NCBI RefSeq assembly: GCF_039543525.1
Contig: NZ_BAABJX010000042.1
Location: 62,001 to 126,000, forward strand
Direction: 5' to 3'
DNA from: Algivirga pacifica
GTDB taxonomy: Bacteria > Bacteroidota > Bacteroidia > Cytophagales > Flammeovirgaceae
Length of the DNA stretch: 64,000 nt
In this document: one piece after another, positions 1-8,669 of the stretch
How positions within the stretch are numbered: the first letter of the stretch is position 1
Layout: each line of letters begins with the position of its first letter
Program-made: the position numbers and the translations under genes
The notes under the pieces: generated by a model
Databases searched by the model: none
What the model was told of the DNA's origin: nothing
The model's input: the letters and a program-made list of their open reading frames with translations, nothing else

Positions 1-568
1 GGATATCCGCTTTTTGTACATTTTTGATAGTTTCCAAACGGTCATCAAAAGTACGGGTAGTAATTACTTTGTCGTAGTACTCACGGCTAGTATCAATATT
101 ATGGTTATAAGCATGAAGTCCTGCTTTCTTCAATTGTACTGCTTGATCTTCCGATAGCATTCCAAGGGTACAACATACTTCCATACCCATATCATTGATA
201 TTGCTGATCATCTCTGTAATGCGCTCGAAGTGCTCGTTTTCACGTACTTCTCTCCAAGCTGTACCCATACAGAAACGCGTACTGCCGCTGTCTTTGGCTG
301 CCTTGGCTTTGTCCAACACATCCTCAACAGTCATCATTTTTTCAGGAGTGACATTGGTCTTATATCTAGCAGACTGTGAACAGTAAGAGCAATCTTCTTT
401 ACACCCTCCAGTTTTAACAGAAAGTAGCGTACATACCTGTACTTCATTGGCATTTTGATAATGACGGTGTACCGTAGCCGCTCTATAAATCAAGTCCATA
501 ATGGGCATATTGTAGATCGCTGCAATCTCCTCTCTGCTCCAGTCGTTTCTAATTTTAAAATCGTTCAT
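1..568 (-). CDS. bioB: Biotin synthase BioB (partial, C-terminus beyond the window)
   Basis: Radical-SAM enzyme that inserts sulfur into dethiobiotin, the last step of biotin synthesis. Translating the minus strand from the ATG at 568 gives MNDFKIRNDWSREEIAAIYN, then the radical-SAM cysteine motif CKEDCSYCSQ (CxxxCxxC, around residues 56-63), typical of BioB. Further on, KAKAAKDSGSTRFCMGTAWR and HAYNHNIDTSREYY also match BioB. About 189 residues are present and the reading frame is still open at base 1, so the C-terminal part lies outside. It starts 24 bases after the bioC stop and is the last visible gene of the biotin operon. Confidence 0.96.
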   Translation of the reverse strand, partial: MNDFKIRNDWSREEIAAIYNMPIMDLIYRAATVHRHYQNANEVQVCTLLSVKTGGCKEDCSYCSQSARYKTNVTPEKMMTVEDVLDKAKAAKDSGSTRFCMGTAWREVRENEHFERITEMISNINDMGMEVCCTLGMLSEDQAVQLKKAGLHAYNHNIDTSREYYDKVITTRTFDDRLETIKNVQKADI

Positions 569-592
569 GATGTGTATTCAGTTTAAATAGAT

Positions 593-1351
593 TTATTTTT
601 TCTTTACAATGATATATATAGGGTGATAAGTTAATATTACTTCTTGATTTTTATTCTTGAATTGTCTGTTGTATTCCTCTTGAAAGTGTAGTAGATCTTG
701 CTTTCCCCATCGTTCGTTTGCCGTGCCTCCTACACCTGTTTTCTTAATGTGTTTTAGTACTTCTATAGGATTGGAAAATGTCTTGCTGAGGATTTCTTCC
801 TGAGCTAGGCAGATTTCAAATTCTGTTTCCAAAAGCGCTGTTAATCCTTCCATATCCCAATAATGCAGCCCTTTACCAGTTAGGGTTTTGATTTCTTGCA
901 TATTCATTGGACCAAATGTAGAAAATGCGAAGGTGCCCCCTGTTTTTAATTGGGTGTGAATCTTTTGCAAAAAAGTCGGGAGATCCTCAATCCATTGTAA
1001 GGCCGAGCTGCTTAGAATGAGGTCCAGGTGCTCCGGCAAGGTCACCTCTTGTTCAATATCACCAGGAAGAGGAAGTGCATCCTGATAGATATGTTGACAG
1101 TAAGAGACCGCCGCTGGAACAAGGTCATTCAGGTAGAGTGTACGATAGGGAAGGGTGCTGATTTTTTTACTTAAAAAACCGGTACCGCAACCAATTTCCA
1201 GAATACGTTCTGACGTAAAAGGAACCTTGTCTAACAAGCGAAATAGCGTATGAGCAATGTTTTGCTGTACGGATGCTTCCTTGACATAGGTCTTCATACT
1301 CGCCTCAAATTTTTGGGCGACCAGAGGTTTGTTAATGTGCTGGGTGATCAT
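593..1351 (-). CDS. bioC: Malonyl-ACP O-methyltransferase BioC
   Basis: SAM-dependent methyltransferase that caps malonyl-ACP as the methyl ester so that fatty-acid synthesis can build the pimeloyl chain of biotin. The SAM-binding motif LEIGCGTG lies at residues 51-58, and the post-motif LDLILSSSALQWIEDL is typical of BioC. At 252 residues it has the usual length. Its start overlaps the end of bioG by 20 bases, which suggests translational coupling; bioG encodes the esterase that removes the same methyl group. Confidence 0.9.
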   Translation of the reverse strand: MITQHINKPLVAQKFEASMKTYVKEASVQQNIAHTLFRLLDKVPFTSERILEIGCGTGFLSKKISTLPYRTLYLNDLVPAAVSYCQHIYQDALPLPGDIEQEVTLPEHLDLILSSSALQWIEDLPTFLQKIHTQLKTGGTFAFSTFGPMNMQEIKTLTGKGLHYWDMEGLTALLETEFEICLAQEEILSKTFSNPIEVLKHIKKTGVGGTANERWGKQDLLHFQEEYNRQFKNKNQEVILTYHPIYIIVKKK

Positions 1352-2048
1352 GGGCTGTAGTGCTTAAGGTTAAAATATCTTCCCAGTATTTCCATTGATA
1401 AAAAGGAAAGTGGGAGGATTGCTGAATTGGTAATGTCTTTGTGCCAATATGCTCCCAATAGGCTTGTTGATTTCCTGTAGGGAAAATCAAATCTTTATCA
1501 CTAATCAGGGCGATATCATATACATCTTTGGATGTGCTAATAGATGATTTTTTGTCTAAGAAATAATGCAGTTCTTCCAATTGATTTTCCAATGAGCGTT
1601 CAGGTGCATTGGCTGTAAATTGCTGGAAGCTGGTACCACACATGCGTCGGAAGAACTTGTGTCGGTTGCTGACTGAAAAATGGGAAGTGGTACCTTCAAA
1701 GATACTGACCGGAATTCCCCATTCATCATGAATAGGGGCTCCTGTGCCATTGATGGCTATTTTATGCTGGAAGATATCAAGTAGCTCTTTTGATAGCTGC
1801 ATGCCCACCCATACGCCCATAGACCAGGCGATAAGGGAACGTTGAGTATACCCCTCTAGAAGAATAGTTAGCTCATCTTGAAAAGTGTTGATGTCTGTGA
1901 ATGTATAATCATAAATCATCAATACGTCTGTTCCTTTACTATCTAAAGACTGAAAAGGAATAGCGTCTTGCCCCCATCCGCATAAAAATACGATCAGGTG
2001 TTCTTGATGATTCTTGTATAGCCACTGATGTTGAAATGATTTCTCCAT
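1332..2048 (-). CDS. bioG: Pimeloyl-ACP methyl ester esterase, BioG type
   Basis: Alpha/beta-hydrolase of the BioG (DUF452) family, which frees pimeloyl-ACP from its methyl ester and ends the BioC-started cycle. Visible are the oxyanion-side segment FLCGWGQD, the nucleophile elbow AWSMG with Ser76, an acidic ISDKD segment, and a late His213 in SSHFPF as the probable catalytic histidine. At 238 residues it is shorter than BioH and fits BioG. It starts 21 bases downstream of bioF. Assignment to BioG rather than another small hydrolase rests on the sequence pattern plus its position between bioF and bioC. Confidence 0.8.
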   Translation of the reverse strand: MEKSFQHQWLYKNHQEHLIVFLCGWGQDAIPFQSLDSKGTDVLMIYDYTFTDINTFQDELTILLEGYTQRSLIAWSMGVWVGMQLSKELLDIFQHKIAINGTGAPIHDEWGIPVSIFEGTTSHFSVSNRHKFFRRMCGTSFQQFTANAPERSLENQLEELHYFLDKKSSISTSKDVYDIALISDKDLIFPTGNQQAYWEHIGTKTLPIQQSSHFPFYQWKYWEDILTLSTTAHDHPAH

Positions 2049-2069
2049 GATATAATGTCGTCAGTCAGT

Positions 2070-3263
2070 TTACGGTTTCTTGAAGGTAGTTGTCTTTTCC
2101 AATAGCTGGAATAAAGGAGTGAAGTCCTCTATGTTCATGCTGTCGGTAATAGACATTCGAAGTCGGGCTTTCCCCTTGGGTACCGTTGGTGGTCGTACCG
2201 GAAGTACCCAGAAACCTTCTTCCTTGAGTTGATTGGCCAGTGCCACGGTATGACTGACTTCTCCGGTAATGATCGGTACAATATGGCTTTGTGAAGGCAT
2301 TTCATACCCTAGATGAGCAATTGCTTCTCGTACCAATTGACTGGTATTCTTTAATTGTTCCCGTTTATCATTAAAAGAAGGCATTCGCTCCCAGATGTAA
2401 GCTGTCCAATGAATATTAACAGGGGGTAGTGCCGTTGAAAAGATGAGTGTTCTGCTTCTATTGACCAGTATATCCTTTACAGCTTGCTCACAAACCAGCC
2501 ATGCGCCATAGGAAGCCATCGCTTTTCCTAGAGGACATAACAATAGGTCGATGTCAGCGATCACACCTTGTTGCTCAGCTTCGCCCATTCCCAAGGAACC
2601 AGAGGTACCTACAGCATGAGCCTCATCTACATAAAGTAAAGTATCATAGGCCTGCTTGAGGCGTACAAGAGTAGCTAAATCGGCAATGTCTCCATCCATA
2701 CTAAAGATCGATTCAGTAACGATAAATACTCTCTTATAAAGATGACGTTTCTGTTGGAGAATTTTTTCCAGATGCTCGTAATCCAGGTGGCGGTAACGAA
2801 TCAGGTCAGCGGCAGATAGTCGCATACCATCAATCATACTGGCATGATTGAGCTTGTCAGAAAGAATCAGGTCTCCTTTTTCTGCAAGTGCTGGAAGGAT
2901 ACCCAGATTAGCATGATAACCGCTGTTATAGAACAAGGCAGCGGGTTTTTGATAGCGGCGGGAAATGCTTTGCTCCAGTGCTTCATAAGGGAGGTGATTT
3001 CCACCCAGTAGTCTGGAGGCGGTGGCACTGGTCCGGTATGCTTGTGGACAATCCTGCTGCTGGGCATAGAATTGTTCCTGCAAGTTCGGGTCAGAGGCCA
3101 GCGATAGATAATCGTTGGAGATGAGGTTGAAGTACTTTTTTCCTTCGTGGGCAATATGTGCTCCGTCCAATACAGTGGTAGTATTTAGGGAACGAAGCAT
3201 ATCCGCTTCCTCCAGGGTTTGAAGGGAACGTTCCAATTCTTGAGTCCATCCGTTCATATGCAA
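2070..3263 (-). CDS. bioF: 8-amino-7-oxononanoate synthase BioF
   Basis: PLP enzyme that condenses pimeloyl-ACP with alanine to give 8-amino-7-oxononanoate. Family hallmarks seen: NDYLSLASDP near residue 50, SRLLGGNHLPYEALE, LFYNSGYHANLG, the D-E-A-H motif in LLYVDEAHAVGTSGSLG, and the probable PLP lysine in CPLGKAMASYG. The 397-residue length is normal. The start MHMNGW has two possible Met codons (3263 or 3257). The first overlaps the small upstream ORF by 10 bases. Confidence 0.93.
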   Translation of the reverse strand: MHMNGWTQELERSLQTLEEADMLRSLNTTTVLDGAHIAHEGKKYFNLISNDYLSLASDPNLQEQFYAQQQDCPQAYRTSATASRLLGGNHLPYEALEQSISRRYQKPAALFYNSGYHANLGILPALAEKGDLILSDKLNHASMIDGMRLSAADLIRYRHLDYEHLEKILQQKRHLYKRVFIVTESIFSMDGDIADLATLVRLKQAYDTLLYVDEAHAVGTSGSLGMGEAEQQGVIADIDLLLCPLGKAMASYGAWLVCEQAVKDILVNRSRTLIFSTALPPVNIHWTAYIWERMPSFNDKREQLKNTSQLVREAIAHLGYEMPSQSHIVPIITGEVSHTVALANQLKEEGFWVLPVRPPTVPKGKARLRMSITDSMNIEDFTPLFQLLEKTTTFKKP

Positions 3264-3502
3264 TTCCCATTAAGGTGTTGCTTTCTGTGTACACATAACA
3301 GAAACTCCCACCGGTTTAACCATAGGTAGATTAGCCTTCTCGTATTAAAATCACTGATAAATTGGATATAGCGCGTCCATCTCCGAACCATACTGGCTTG
3401 TGCCTCCAGTATGGACACGGAAAGGCGTCCTATACGCACTTCTTTGCCAAGGGTGCGGAATAGGGCGTAACTCTTTCTGGACCAACGCTTAAAATTCAAC
3501 AT
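3254..3502 (-). CDS. Small basic protein of unknown function inside the biotin operon
   Basis: An 82-residue reading frame beginning MLNFKRWSRKSYALFRTLGK, strongly basic and rich in Trp and Arg. It lies between bioA and bioF on the same strand, and its stop overlaps the bioF start by 10 bases, an arrangement often seen with coupled translation. The start pattern W-x-R-K-x-Y-A-x-F-x-x-L-G-K-x-V-x-I-G resembles, as far as I recall, short N-terminal segments annotated in other Bacteroidota; that is memory, not a search. No known domain. It could also be a non-coding leader that merely stays open. An inverted repeat sits between bioA and this frame. Confidence 0.45.
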   Translation of the reverse strand: MLNFKRWSRKSYALFRTLGKEVRIGRLSVSILEAQASMVRRWTRYIQFISDFNTRRLIYLWLNRWEFLLCVHRKQHLNGNCI

Positions 3503-3512
3503 AAGTGATTTG

Positions 3513-3597
3513 TTTTTATCGCTTATCGCTTATTATTTATCTTAGATACTCTTAATGAAAAGGTTTAAACGATAAACAATAAGCGGTAAACGGTAAA
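3513..3597. repeat. Inverted repeat of the TTATCGC word family, downstream of bioA
   Basis: The left arm (3513-3541) is made of TTATCGC words ending in TTATTATTTATC; the right arm (3571-3597) reads GATAAACAATAAGCGGTAAA and pairs imperfectly with it. The element begins directly after the bioA stop codon on the minus strand and sits inside the biotin operon, so it is unlikely to be a complete terminator. Confidence 0.75.
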
Positions 3598-4872
3598 TTA
3601 CAGATTGAAAAGATGCTCGATAACCCCGTAAACTTGCTCCAACTCCTCATCCGTAATGACATAAGGAGGAAGAACGTAAATCACGTTACCAAGGGGCCTT
3701 AAAAGTACACCTTTGCTAATACAAGTTTCGTATAAAAAATCTCTTTTTTGATTAAAATAAGAAGATTCTTCCTGGGTGTCAAAATCTAGGGCAAGGATAG
3801 TGCCTCTTTGACGAATGTTACAGGCATTTTTAAAGCCCTTTGCCTTCTCTGCAAAAGCTGCGTGTCGTTCTTCGATGCGACGAAGGTTGCTTTGGCACTC
3901 CTCGGAAAGGAGTAAATCCAAGCTGGCATTAGCAACAGCACAAGCTAGAGGGTTACCCGTGAAAGAATGCCCGTGGAAGAAGGTTTTCATAATGTCATCC
4001 ACTAGGTAGGCTTCATAGACTTCCTGAGTACAGGTTGTCAACCCTAGGGCCATCGTACCTCCCGTTAGTCCCTTGCTCAGACACATAATGTCAGGTTGCT
4101 CTTCCATATGCAAGGAAGAGAAATACTTGCCGGTACGTCCAAAGCCGGTCATTACCTCATCAGCGATACAAAGTACGCCGTACTTATGGGCAATTTTGAT
4201 GAGTGTATTAAGCGTTTCAGGGGTGTACATACGCATACCTGCCGATCCCTGTACTAATGGCTCATAGATAAAGGCAGCTACTTCTCCCGTTTTTGCTAAT
4301 GCCTCAAAAGCTTCAATAGCGGTATTAGCCTGGTCTCCTCCCGGAAATGGAATGAAGGATACATCAAACAGGTAAGGAGCGAAAGGCGCACTGAAGGCAT
4401 TGCGGTCGCCCGCAGACATGGCCCCAAAAGTATCGCCATGGTAAGAACCGTCAATGGCGACTATTTTCTTTCTATTTTTTTCCTGCTTGTTCCAAAAGTA
4501 CTGCAAGGCCATCTTCATGGCTACCTCTGTAGAAGTACTGCCATTGTCAGAGAAAAAGACCTTGGCCTGCTTGCTTGGTAGAATATTGATCAGACGTTCT
4601 GAAAGGGTGATAGCAGGTTCATGGGTGAATCCTGCAAAGATCACGTGCTCCAGTGTACGTGCTTGCTTGCTGAGCGCATCGGCGATATATTCATTGCTAT
4701 GACCGTGAGTGTTGACCCACCAGGATGAGATCGCATCAATGATTTTTCGTCCGTCTTCCAATTCAATGACACATCCTTTGGCACGCTTTACAGGAAGCAT
4801 CTCTAAGGTGCTTTTCTGAGGGGTGAAAGGGTGCCATACATATTGTTTATCTTTAGCGAGTAAGCTTTGCAT
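3598..4872 (-). CDS. bioA: Adenosylmethionine-8-amino-7-oxononanoate aminotransferase BioA
   Basis: Class III PLP aminotransferase that uses SAM as amino donor to make 7,8-diaminononanoate. Seen: YVWHPFTPQKS at the N-terminus, the substrate-site ISSWWVNTHGHSN, DGSYHGDTFGAMS, the cofactor-binding CIADEVMTGFGRTGK and the PLP lysine in CLSKGLTGG. All are typical of BioA, and the length of 424 residues is normal. It starts 8 bases after bioD. The stop codon abuts an inverted repeat. Confidence 0.95.
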   Translation of the reverse strand: MQSLLAKDKQYVWHPFTPQKSTLEMLPVKRAKGCVIELEDGRKIIDAISSWWVNTHGHSNEYIADALSKQARTLEHVIFAGFTHEPAITLSERLINILPSKQAKVFFSDNGSTSTEVAMKMALQYFWNKQEKNRKKIVAIDGSYHGDTFGAMSAGDRNAFSAPFAPYLFDVSFIPFPGGDQANTAIEAFEALAKTGEVAAFIYEPLVQGSAGMRMYTPETLNTLIKIAHKYGVLCIADEVMTGFGRTGKYFSSLHMEEQPDIMCLSKGLTGGTMALGLTTCTQEVYEAYLVDDIMKTFFHGHSFTGNPLACAVANASLDLLLSEECQSNLRRIEERHAAFAEKAKGFKNACNIRQRGTILALDFDTQEESSYFNQKRDFLYETCISKGVLLRPLGNVIYVLPPYVITDEELEQVYGVIEHLFNL

Positions 4873-4880
4873 CCGTTTGT

Positions 4881-5498
4881 TTATTTGTTCAGTTCAGAAA
4901 GATTTTCAGCGAGGATTGCTGCATATTGTTTGACGGTTTCTGGAGTAACCTCTTTTAGCGTCGGCACTCTTAACAGTACAGGGTAGCCACTGTGAGCTTC
5001 TATAATGCGCTCAGATTCTGGGTTACTGTCTCCATTAAAAATAATACCGGCCACAGGAATATTACGTCGCTTTAGTTCATTGATCGAAAGCAAGGAATGA
5101 TTGATGCTTCCTAAGTATAAGTTGGATATTAGTATGACAGGGATTTGTAGTTTCTCTATGAGATCCACAATATATTCTTCATCATTGAGGGGGACCATCA
5201 GTCCGCCAGCTCCTTCTACGACCAGATTATTTGCGTCTGGTAAGGTGATTTGATCCAGATCGATTGTGACCCCATCAATACGCGCAGAGGCGTGTGGAGA
5301 CATCGGTTCGGTCAATAAGTATTGTTCAGGATAAAAGGTCGAAGTAGTATTTGATACAAGCTCCTTAACGGATTCCGTATCTCTAGGGTACCCTGATTGT
5401 ACAGGCTTCCAGTAGTCGGCTTGGAGCGCTTCTGTGAGTATGGCACTGCACAGAGTTTTCCCACTGTCCGTATGAATGGCGGTTACAAATATTCTCAT
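4881..5498 (-). CDS. bioD: Dethiobiotin synthetase BioD
   Basis: ATP-dependent ligase that closes the ureido ring using CO2. The P-loop region reads TAIHTDSGKT (residues 6-15), with Ala where many homologues have Gly, but TDSGKT is intact. KPVQSG (the K-P-V-x-S-G substrate motif) and VEGAGGLMVPL are also diagnostic. It has 205 residues. First gene of the operon; a Bacteroidota-type promoter element lies about 30 bases upstream, so the whole biotin pathway from the BioC-started pimeloyl chain to biotin is probably made from one transcript. Confidence 0.93.
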   Translation of the reverse strand: MRIFVTAIHTDSGKTLCSAILTEALQADYWKPVQSGYPRDTESVKELVSNTTSTFYPEQYLLTEPMSPHASARIDGVTIDLDQITLPDANNLVVEGAGGLMVPLNDEEYIVDLIEKLQIPVILISNLYLGSINHSLLSINELKRRNIPVAGIIFNGDSNPESERIIEAHSGYPVLLRVPTLKEVTPETVKQYAAILAENLSELNK

Positions 5499-5529
5499 AG
5501 GTTCCTTGTTTGTTTAGTCAATTCGATGC

Positions 5530-5537
5530 CAAATATA
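5530..5537 (-). promoter_or_regulatory. Probable -7 element of the biotin operon promoter
   Basis: Read on the minus strand this is TATATTTG, a perfect match to the Bacteroidota -7 consensus TAnnTTTG, ending 31 bases before the bioD ATG. No clean TTG is visible 19-21 bases further upstream, so the -33 part is weak. Confidence 0.4.
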
Positions 5538-5749
5538 ACAGATCAATTATGATTTTGTTAATGTAGAGAGTATTTCTGTTTAAATGGAGGGTATGAGAGA
5601 GGGATTGTGAGTAGTAGGAAGGAGCATAACCATCTAATTTAATGAAGAATGAAGAATGAAAAATTATGAGATACTGGTCGTAGCGTTCCGCATGTCATGT
5701 AGTGATACGACCTAAAAGTACTTTTGCCGAGTGTTATTAACGTTGAATA

Positions 5750-5965
5750 AATAACCGTCATACTACCCAACATCTTTGTTGAACCGTTGAATCGTTGAAT
5801 TTCACCTTTGGTGAGTTGATTCGAGTTGATTCGAGTTGATAAGTTGTATGAGTACATATATTTATTATCAATCAACGGTTCAACTCGAATCAACGAGCGA
5901 AGCTCAATTCAACGATTCAACGATTCAACGGATCAACAGAGCTGGCTAGTAGTATGACAGTTATT
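5750..5965. repeat. TTGAATCG-family modular inverted repeat, copy 1
   Basis: Outermost arms 5750-5765 and 5950-5965 (AATAACCGTCATACTA and its complement, 15 of 16 pairs). Next, stem arms 5778-5801 and 5906-5929 made of TTGAATCG words pair at 23 of 24 positions. Each arm is then interrupted by a hairpin cassette: TCACCTTTGGTGA at 5802-5814 on the left and GAGCGAAGCTC at 5895-5905 on the right. Inside these, arms 5815-5840 and 5871-5894 pair again (GTTGATTCGAGTTGA type). It can fold as a long stem with two opposed side hairpins. Unlike most copies it does not follow the 3' end of a gene. Confidence 0.85.
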
Positions 5966-6229
5966 TTTTCAATCTTAATCACACTCGGGTGGTGTGAGTA
6001 GAAAAAGGAGGTTGGTTAATCGGTTGAATAAATAATATTGGTCTTTCTCACCGTTGAGGTTGGGGAAAAAATAACAACTATATAAAAATCTTACACACAT
6101 AGAGTACATGTACATTTGAAATGACTCTTATTATATTTTCCTTAGTTAGTAAATCCGATAAAAAGCCCACTAAATAAAAGCTCTGAGTCAAATAGTAGTG
6201 GGTAATTACAGACTTTATTTAACTATCTT

Positions 6230-8512
6230 ATGGAAATTAGAATCATAGCACTTTTGCTGAGTGTTTTGTTGATTCCGCAATGGATGTATGCCCAAAACAA
6301 TCCAGCGGCAGAATTAGAATTGATTGATCAGATACAATTTCAAAAAGAAAAACAGTATTCAGAATTGTCAAAGATTATCAAGGTAAGTAAGTATGAAGAG
6401 GGGACCTTTCAAAGACCTGTTCTCCCAGAAACACTATTTAATATTCATCATAACAGTGTGGATAAGGTTGAAATCTTACATAAGCCCAATTGGATGAAGA
6501 AATCTTATTTGAAAGGAGGGGGGCTACGGATTGCAGAAGCCATAGACTCTCGGATAGATAGTGTTTTTTATGAGGAATATAGTATTCAAAAAAGAAGTTG
6601 GAGTGCTACCCAAAAAGTAGAATTACATTATAATTCCTCAAATGAACCGATAAGGCAAATTAATTTTACTCGAATTGCCGGCATAGGATGGAAGCCGGAG
6701 GAAATGGCCGAATACGATTATGATGACAATGGACAGGTTATTTTGATGGCTTTTTATTATTGGAATATGGAGAGACAATCCTGGGAAGGAGATATGCGCT
6801 TTCAGTATGCTTTTGATGAACATGGGAATAGGGTGCTGTATGAGTATGCTATTTGGGATAATAAGCAATGGGATTGGGACCTGAGGGTCAAAGAAGTATT
6901 GACGTATAGTTCTAGTAGTATGCTATTGAGTGAATTGAACTATACATGGGATAAGGAGCTTCAACAGTGGTTGGGTACCTATAAAAAAACAATGAAATAC
7001 ACCCAAGCAGATAAGATAGAGAAGAAAAATTTCTTTGAGTGGGATGGAGAGGGCTGGCTGCAGTATAGAGGGGAGGATTATACTTATGATACTCAGCAAA
7101 AACTATTGAAACATAATGTGCTGAAGAGGAATGAAGAATATGCTCGTTTGGAGGAAGTAGAGCAGTATATTTATAAGTATCAAGATACAGCATTAAGTCA
7201 AGTAATGGTCTATCAACAGGAAACGGGAACGGAGGGATGGAGTCCTTTTTATCAGATCCTTTTACAGGACTCTACGGATAGGCAAGTTCAATTGGAGTTT
7301 CAGTGGGATCAAGAAGCAGAGCAATGGCAGAAAAAATATAAAATTTATCGTTTTCAGGATATAAGGGGGTATGATGGAGGGGAAGAGCATTATCTATGGA
7401 GAAAAAGTATTAGTGATTGGGCAGGGAAAGAAAAAAAGGAAAAGGTTTATAGTGAAAAGGGAGAGTTGTTGCGTGAAGCTTCTTATGCTGAATGGTCAGT
7501 TGACACAGGTTGGATAGGATATGCACAAAGTACATGGCAGTATGATGAAAAAGGGAGGGTTATAGAAAATGTCAGACAAGTATGGGAGGAGCAGAACGGT
7601 GACTGGGTTAATTATGAAAAATTGCAAGTGGGGTTTGATCAAAATGATTTTTTATCTGCTTACCATACGTATAATTGGGATAGGCAAACAAAGCAATGGA
7701 AAGGTATTTCAAGGGAGGAAGCGCTTTATCGACCGGATGGGCAATTGGATGATTTTATAAAGTACAAATGGGATAACAATCAGGCTGATTGGTCTTTTGA
7801 GTTGCGACAAGTATTTACTTATGAGGGAGAGTCATTATTGGCCAAGGTGGTAGTATCTCTTTGGGATATGACAACTCAACAGTGGCAAAGCCAATTACAA
7901 GAATTTTTCCGTTATGATGAACAGCAGGTGTTGGTAGAACAAGAGCAACAGGTATGGAGTGAGGCGGCGGCTGATTGGAATAATTATAGTCGATTAAGAC
8001 GCTATACTTCAGAAGCTACGGTTTGTGAAGGGGACTTTATCAAGGAAGTAGTGCAGGAGGAAAAGGAATTGTCCGTGATATTATTGGTAGAGGAAGAGGG
8101 CATTAGCTATCAATGGTGGAACTGTGACCTGAGGATGAGAGTGGATGGAGCTACAGCACCATCTTTTAAGCCTGCTCAAAGTGGGGTTTACGCCTTGGAG
8201 GTGAAAAAGGGTAATTGTATACAGCAGTCTTCTTGTATACAGGTAATGGAACAAGTTGTTGGCGTGGAAGTAGGTTCTATTGATGAGAAGCTAGCGATAT
8301 ACCCTAATCCTATACAGAATATTTTTAGCCTAAAGGGTGACGTAGATATATTAGCCTTACAGCTTTATGACTTAAATGGTCGATTAATTAAGGAGTTAGC
8401 GCCTAATGTCCATGGGAAGTATTCAGCAGGAGCGCTGCAGGAAGGAATGTATTTCTTAAAGGTAATAAAGCAGAATGGGCAGGTGAGTACGTTGAGATTA
8501 CTCATTCGTTAG
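6230..8512 (+). CDS. Secreted repeat protein with T9SS C-terminal sorting domain
   Basis: Signal peptide MEIRIIALLLSVLLIPQWMYAQ is followed by about 600 residues of imperfect repeats of roughly 40 residues. Each carries a Trp-rich segment like WDKELQQW, WDNKQWDW or WDRQTKQW and a YD..G segment like YDDNGQ or YDEKGR, reminiscent of YD/Rhs-type repeats. The last 75 residues, starting near LAIYPNPIQNIFSLKG and containing LYDLNGRLIKEL and GMYFLKV, are a type A T9SS sorting domain, so the protein is probably exported across the outer membrane and attached or released there. Function of the repeats is unknown; carbohydrate or surface binding is possible. It stands alone, with repeat elements on both sides. 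Confidence 0.85.
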   Translation: MEIRIIALLLSVLLIPQWMYAQNNPAAELELIDQIQFQKEKQYSELSKIIKVSKYEEGTFQRPVLPETLFNIHHNSVDKVEILHKPNWMKKSYLKGGGLRIAEAIDSRIDSVFYEEYSIQKRSWSATQKVELHYNSSNEPIRQINFTRIAGIGWKPEEMAEYDYDDNGQVILMAFYYWNMERQSWEGDMRFQYAFDEHGNRVLYEYAIWDNKQWDWDLRVKEVLTYSSSSMLLSELNYTWDKELQQWLGTYKKTMKYTQADKIEKKNFFEWDGEGWLQYRGEDYTYDTQQKLLKHNVLKRNEEYARLEEVEQYIYKYQDTALSQVMVYQQETGTEGWSPFYQILLQDSTDRQVQLEFQWDQEAEQWQKKYKIYRFQDIRGYDGGEEHYLWRKSISDWAGKEKKEKVYSEKGELLREASYAEWSVDTGWIGYAQSTWQYDEKGRVIENVRQVWEEQNGDWVNYEKLQVGFDQNDFLSAYHTYNWDRQTKQWKGISREEALYRPDGQLDDFIKYKWDNNQADWSFELRQVFTYEGESLLAKVVVSLWDMTTQQWQSQLQEFFRYDEQQVLVEQEQQVWSEAAADWNNYSRLRRYTSEATVCEGDFIKEVVQEEKELSVILLVEEEGISYQWWNCDLRMRVDGATAPSFKPAQSGVYALEVKKGNCIQQSSCIQVMEQVVGVEVGSIDEKLAIYPNPIQNIFSLKGDVDILALQLYDLNGRLIKELAPNVHGKYSAGALQEGMYFLKVIKQNGQVSTLRLLIR

Positions 8513-8527
8513 GTCTTAGTTATAATC

Positions 8528-8667
8528 CTTTGTTGAATCGTTGATTCGTTGAATTGAGCTTCGCTCGTTGAATCGAGTTGATTTGTTTGCTGATTTAATT
8601 CACTCAACAAATCAACTCGAATCAACTCACCAAAGGTGAAATTCAACGATTCAACGATTCAACAAAG
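8528..8667. repeat. TTGAATCG-family modular inverted repeat, copy 2
   Basis: Lies between two convergent genes. Outer arms 8528-8555 and 8640-8667 pair at 27 of 28 positions. Cassette GAGCTTCGCTC at 8556-8566 sits on the left arm and TCACCAAAGGTGA at 8627-8639 on the right arm, at exactly matching places. Inner arms 8567-8587 and 8606-8626 pair at 20 of 21 positions around an 18-base loop. Compared with copy 1 the two cassettes have changed sides. Confidence 0.9.
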
Positions 8668-8669
8668 TA

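Larger units (their letters stand above)
5499..6229. other. Long divergent intergenic region between bioD and the T9SS protein
   Basis: This 731-base gap holds no convincing gene. It contains the bioD promoter, AATGAAGAATGAAG words at 5640-5660, one large inverted-repeat element (listed separately) and an AT-rich stretch before the 6230 start. A minus-strand frame at 5639-5893 exists but runs through the repeat and is judged spurious. Confidence 0.6.

Noticed and set aside
5639..5893. 84-residue minus-strand frame
   Set aside because: It runs through the TTGAATCG element and shows word-repeat translation (RINSNQL, RFNGST), not a protein-like pattern.
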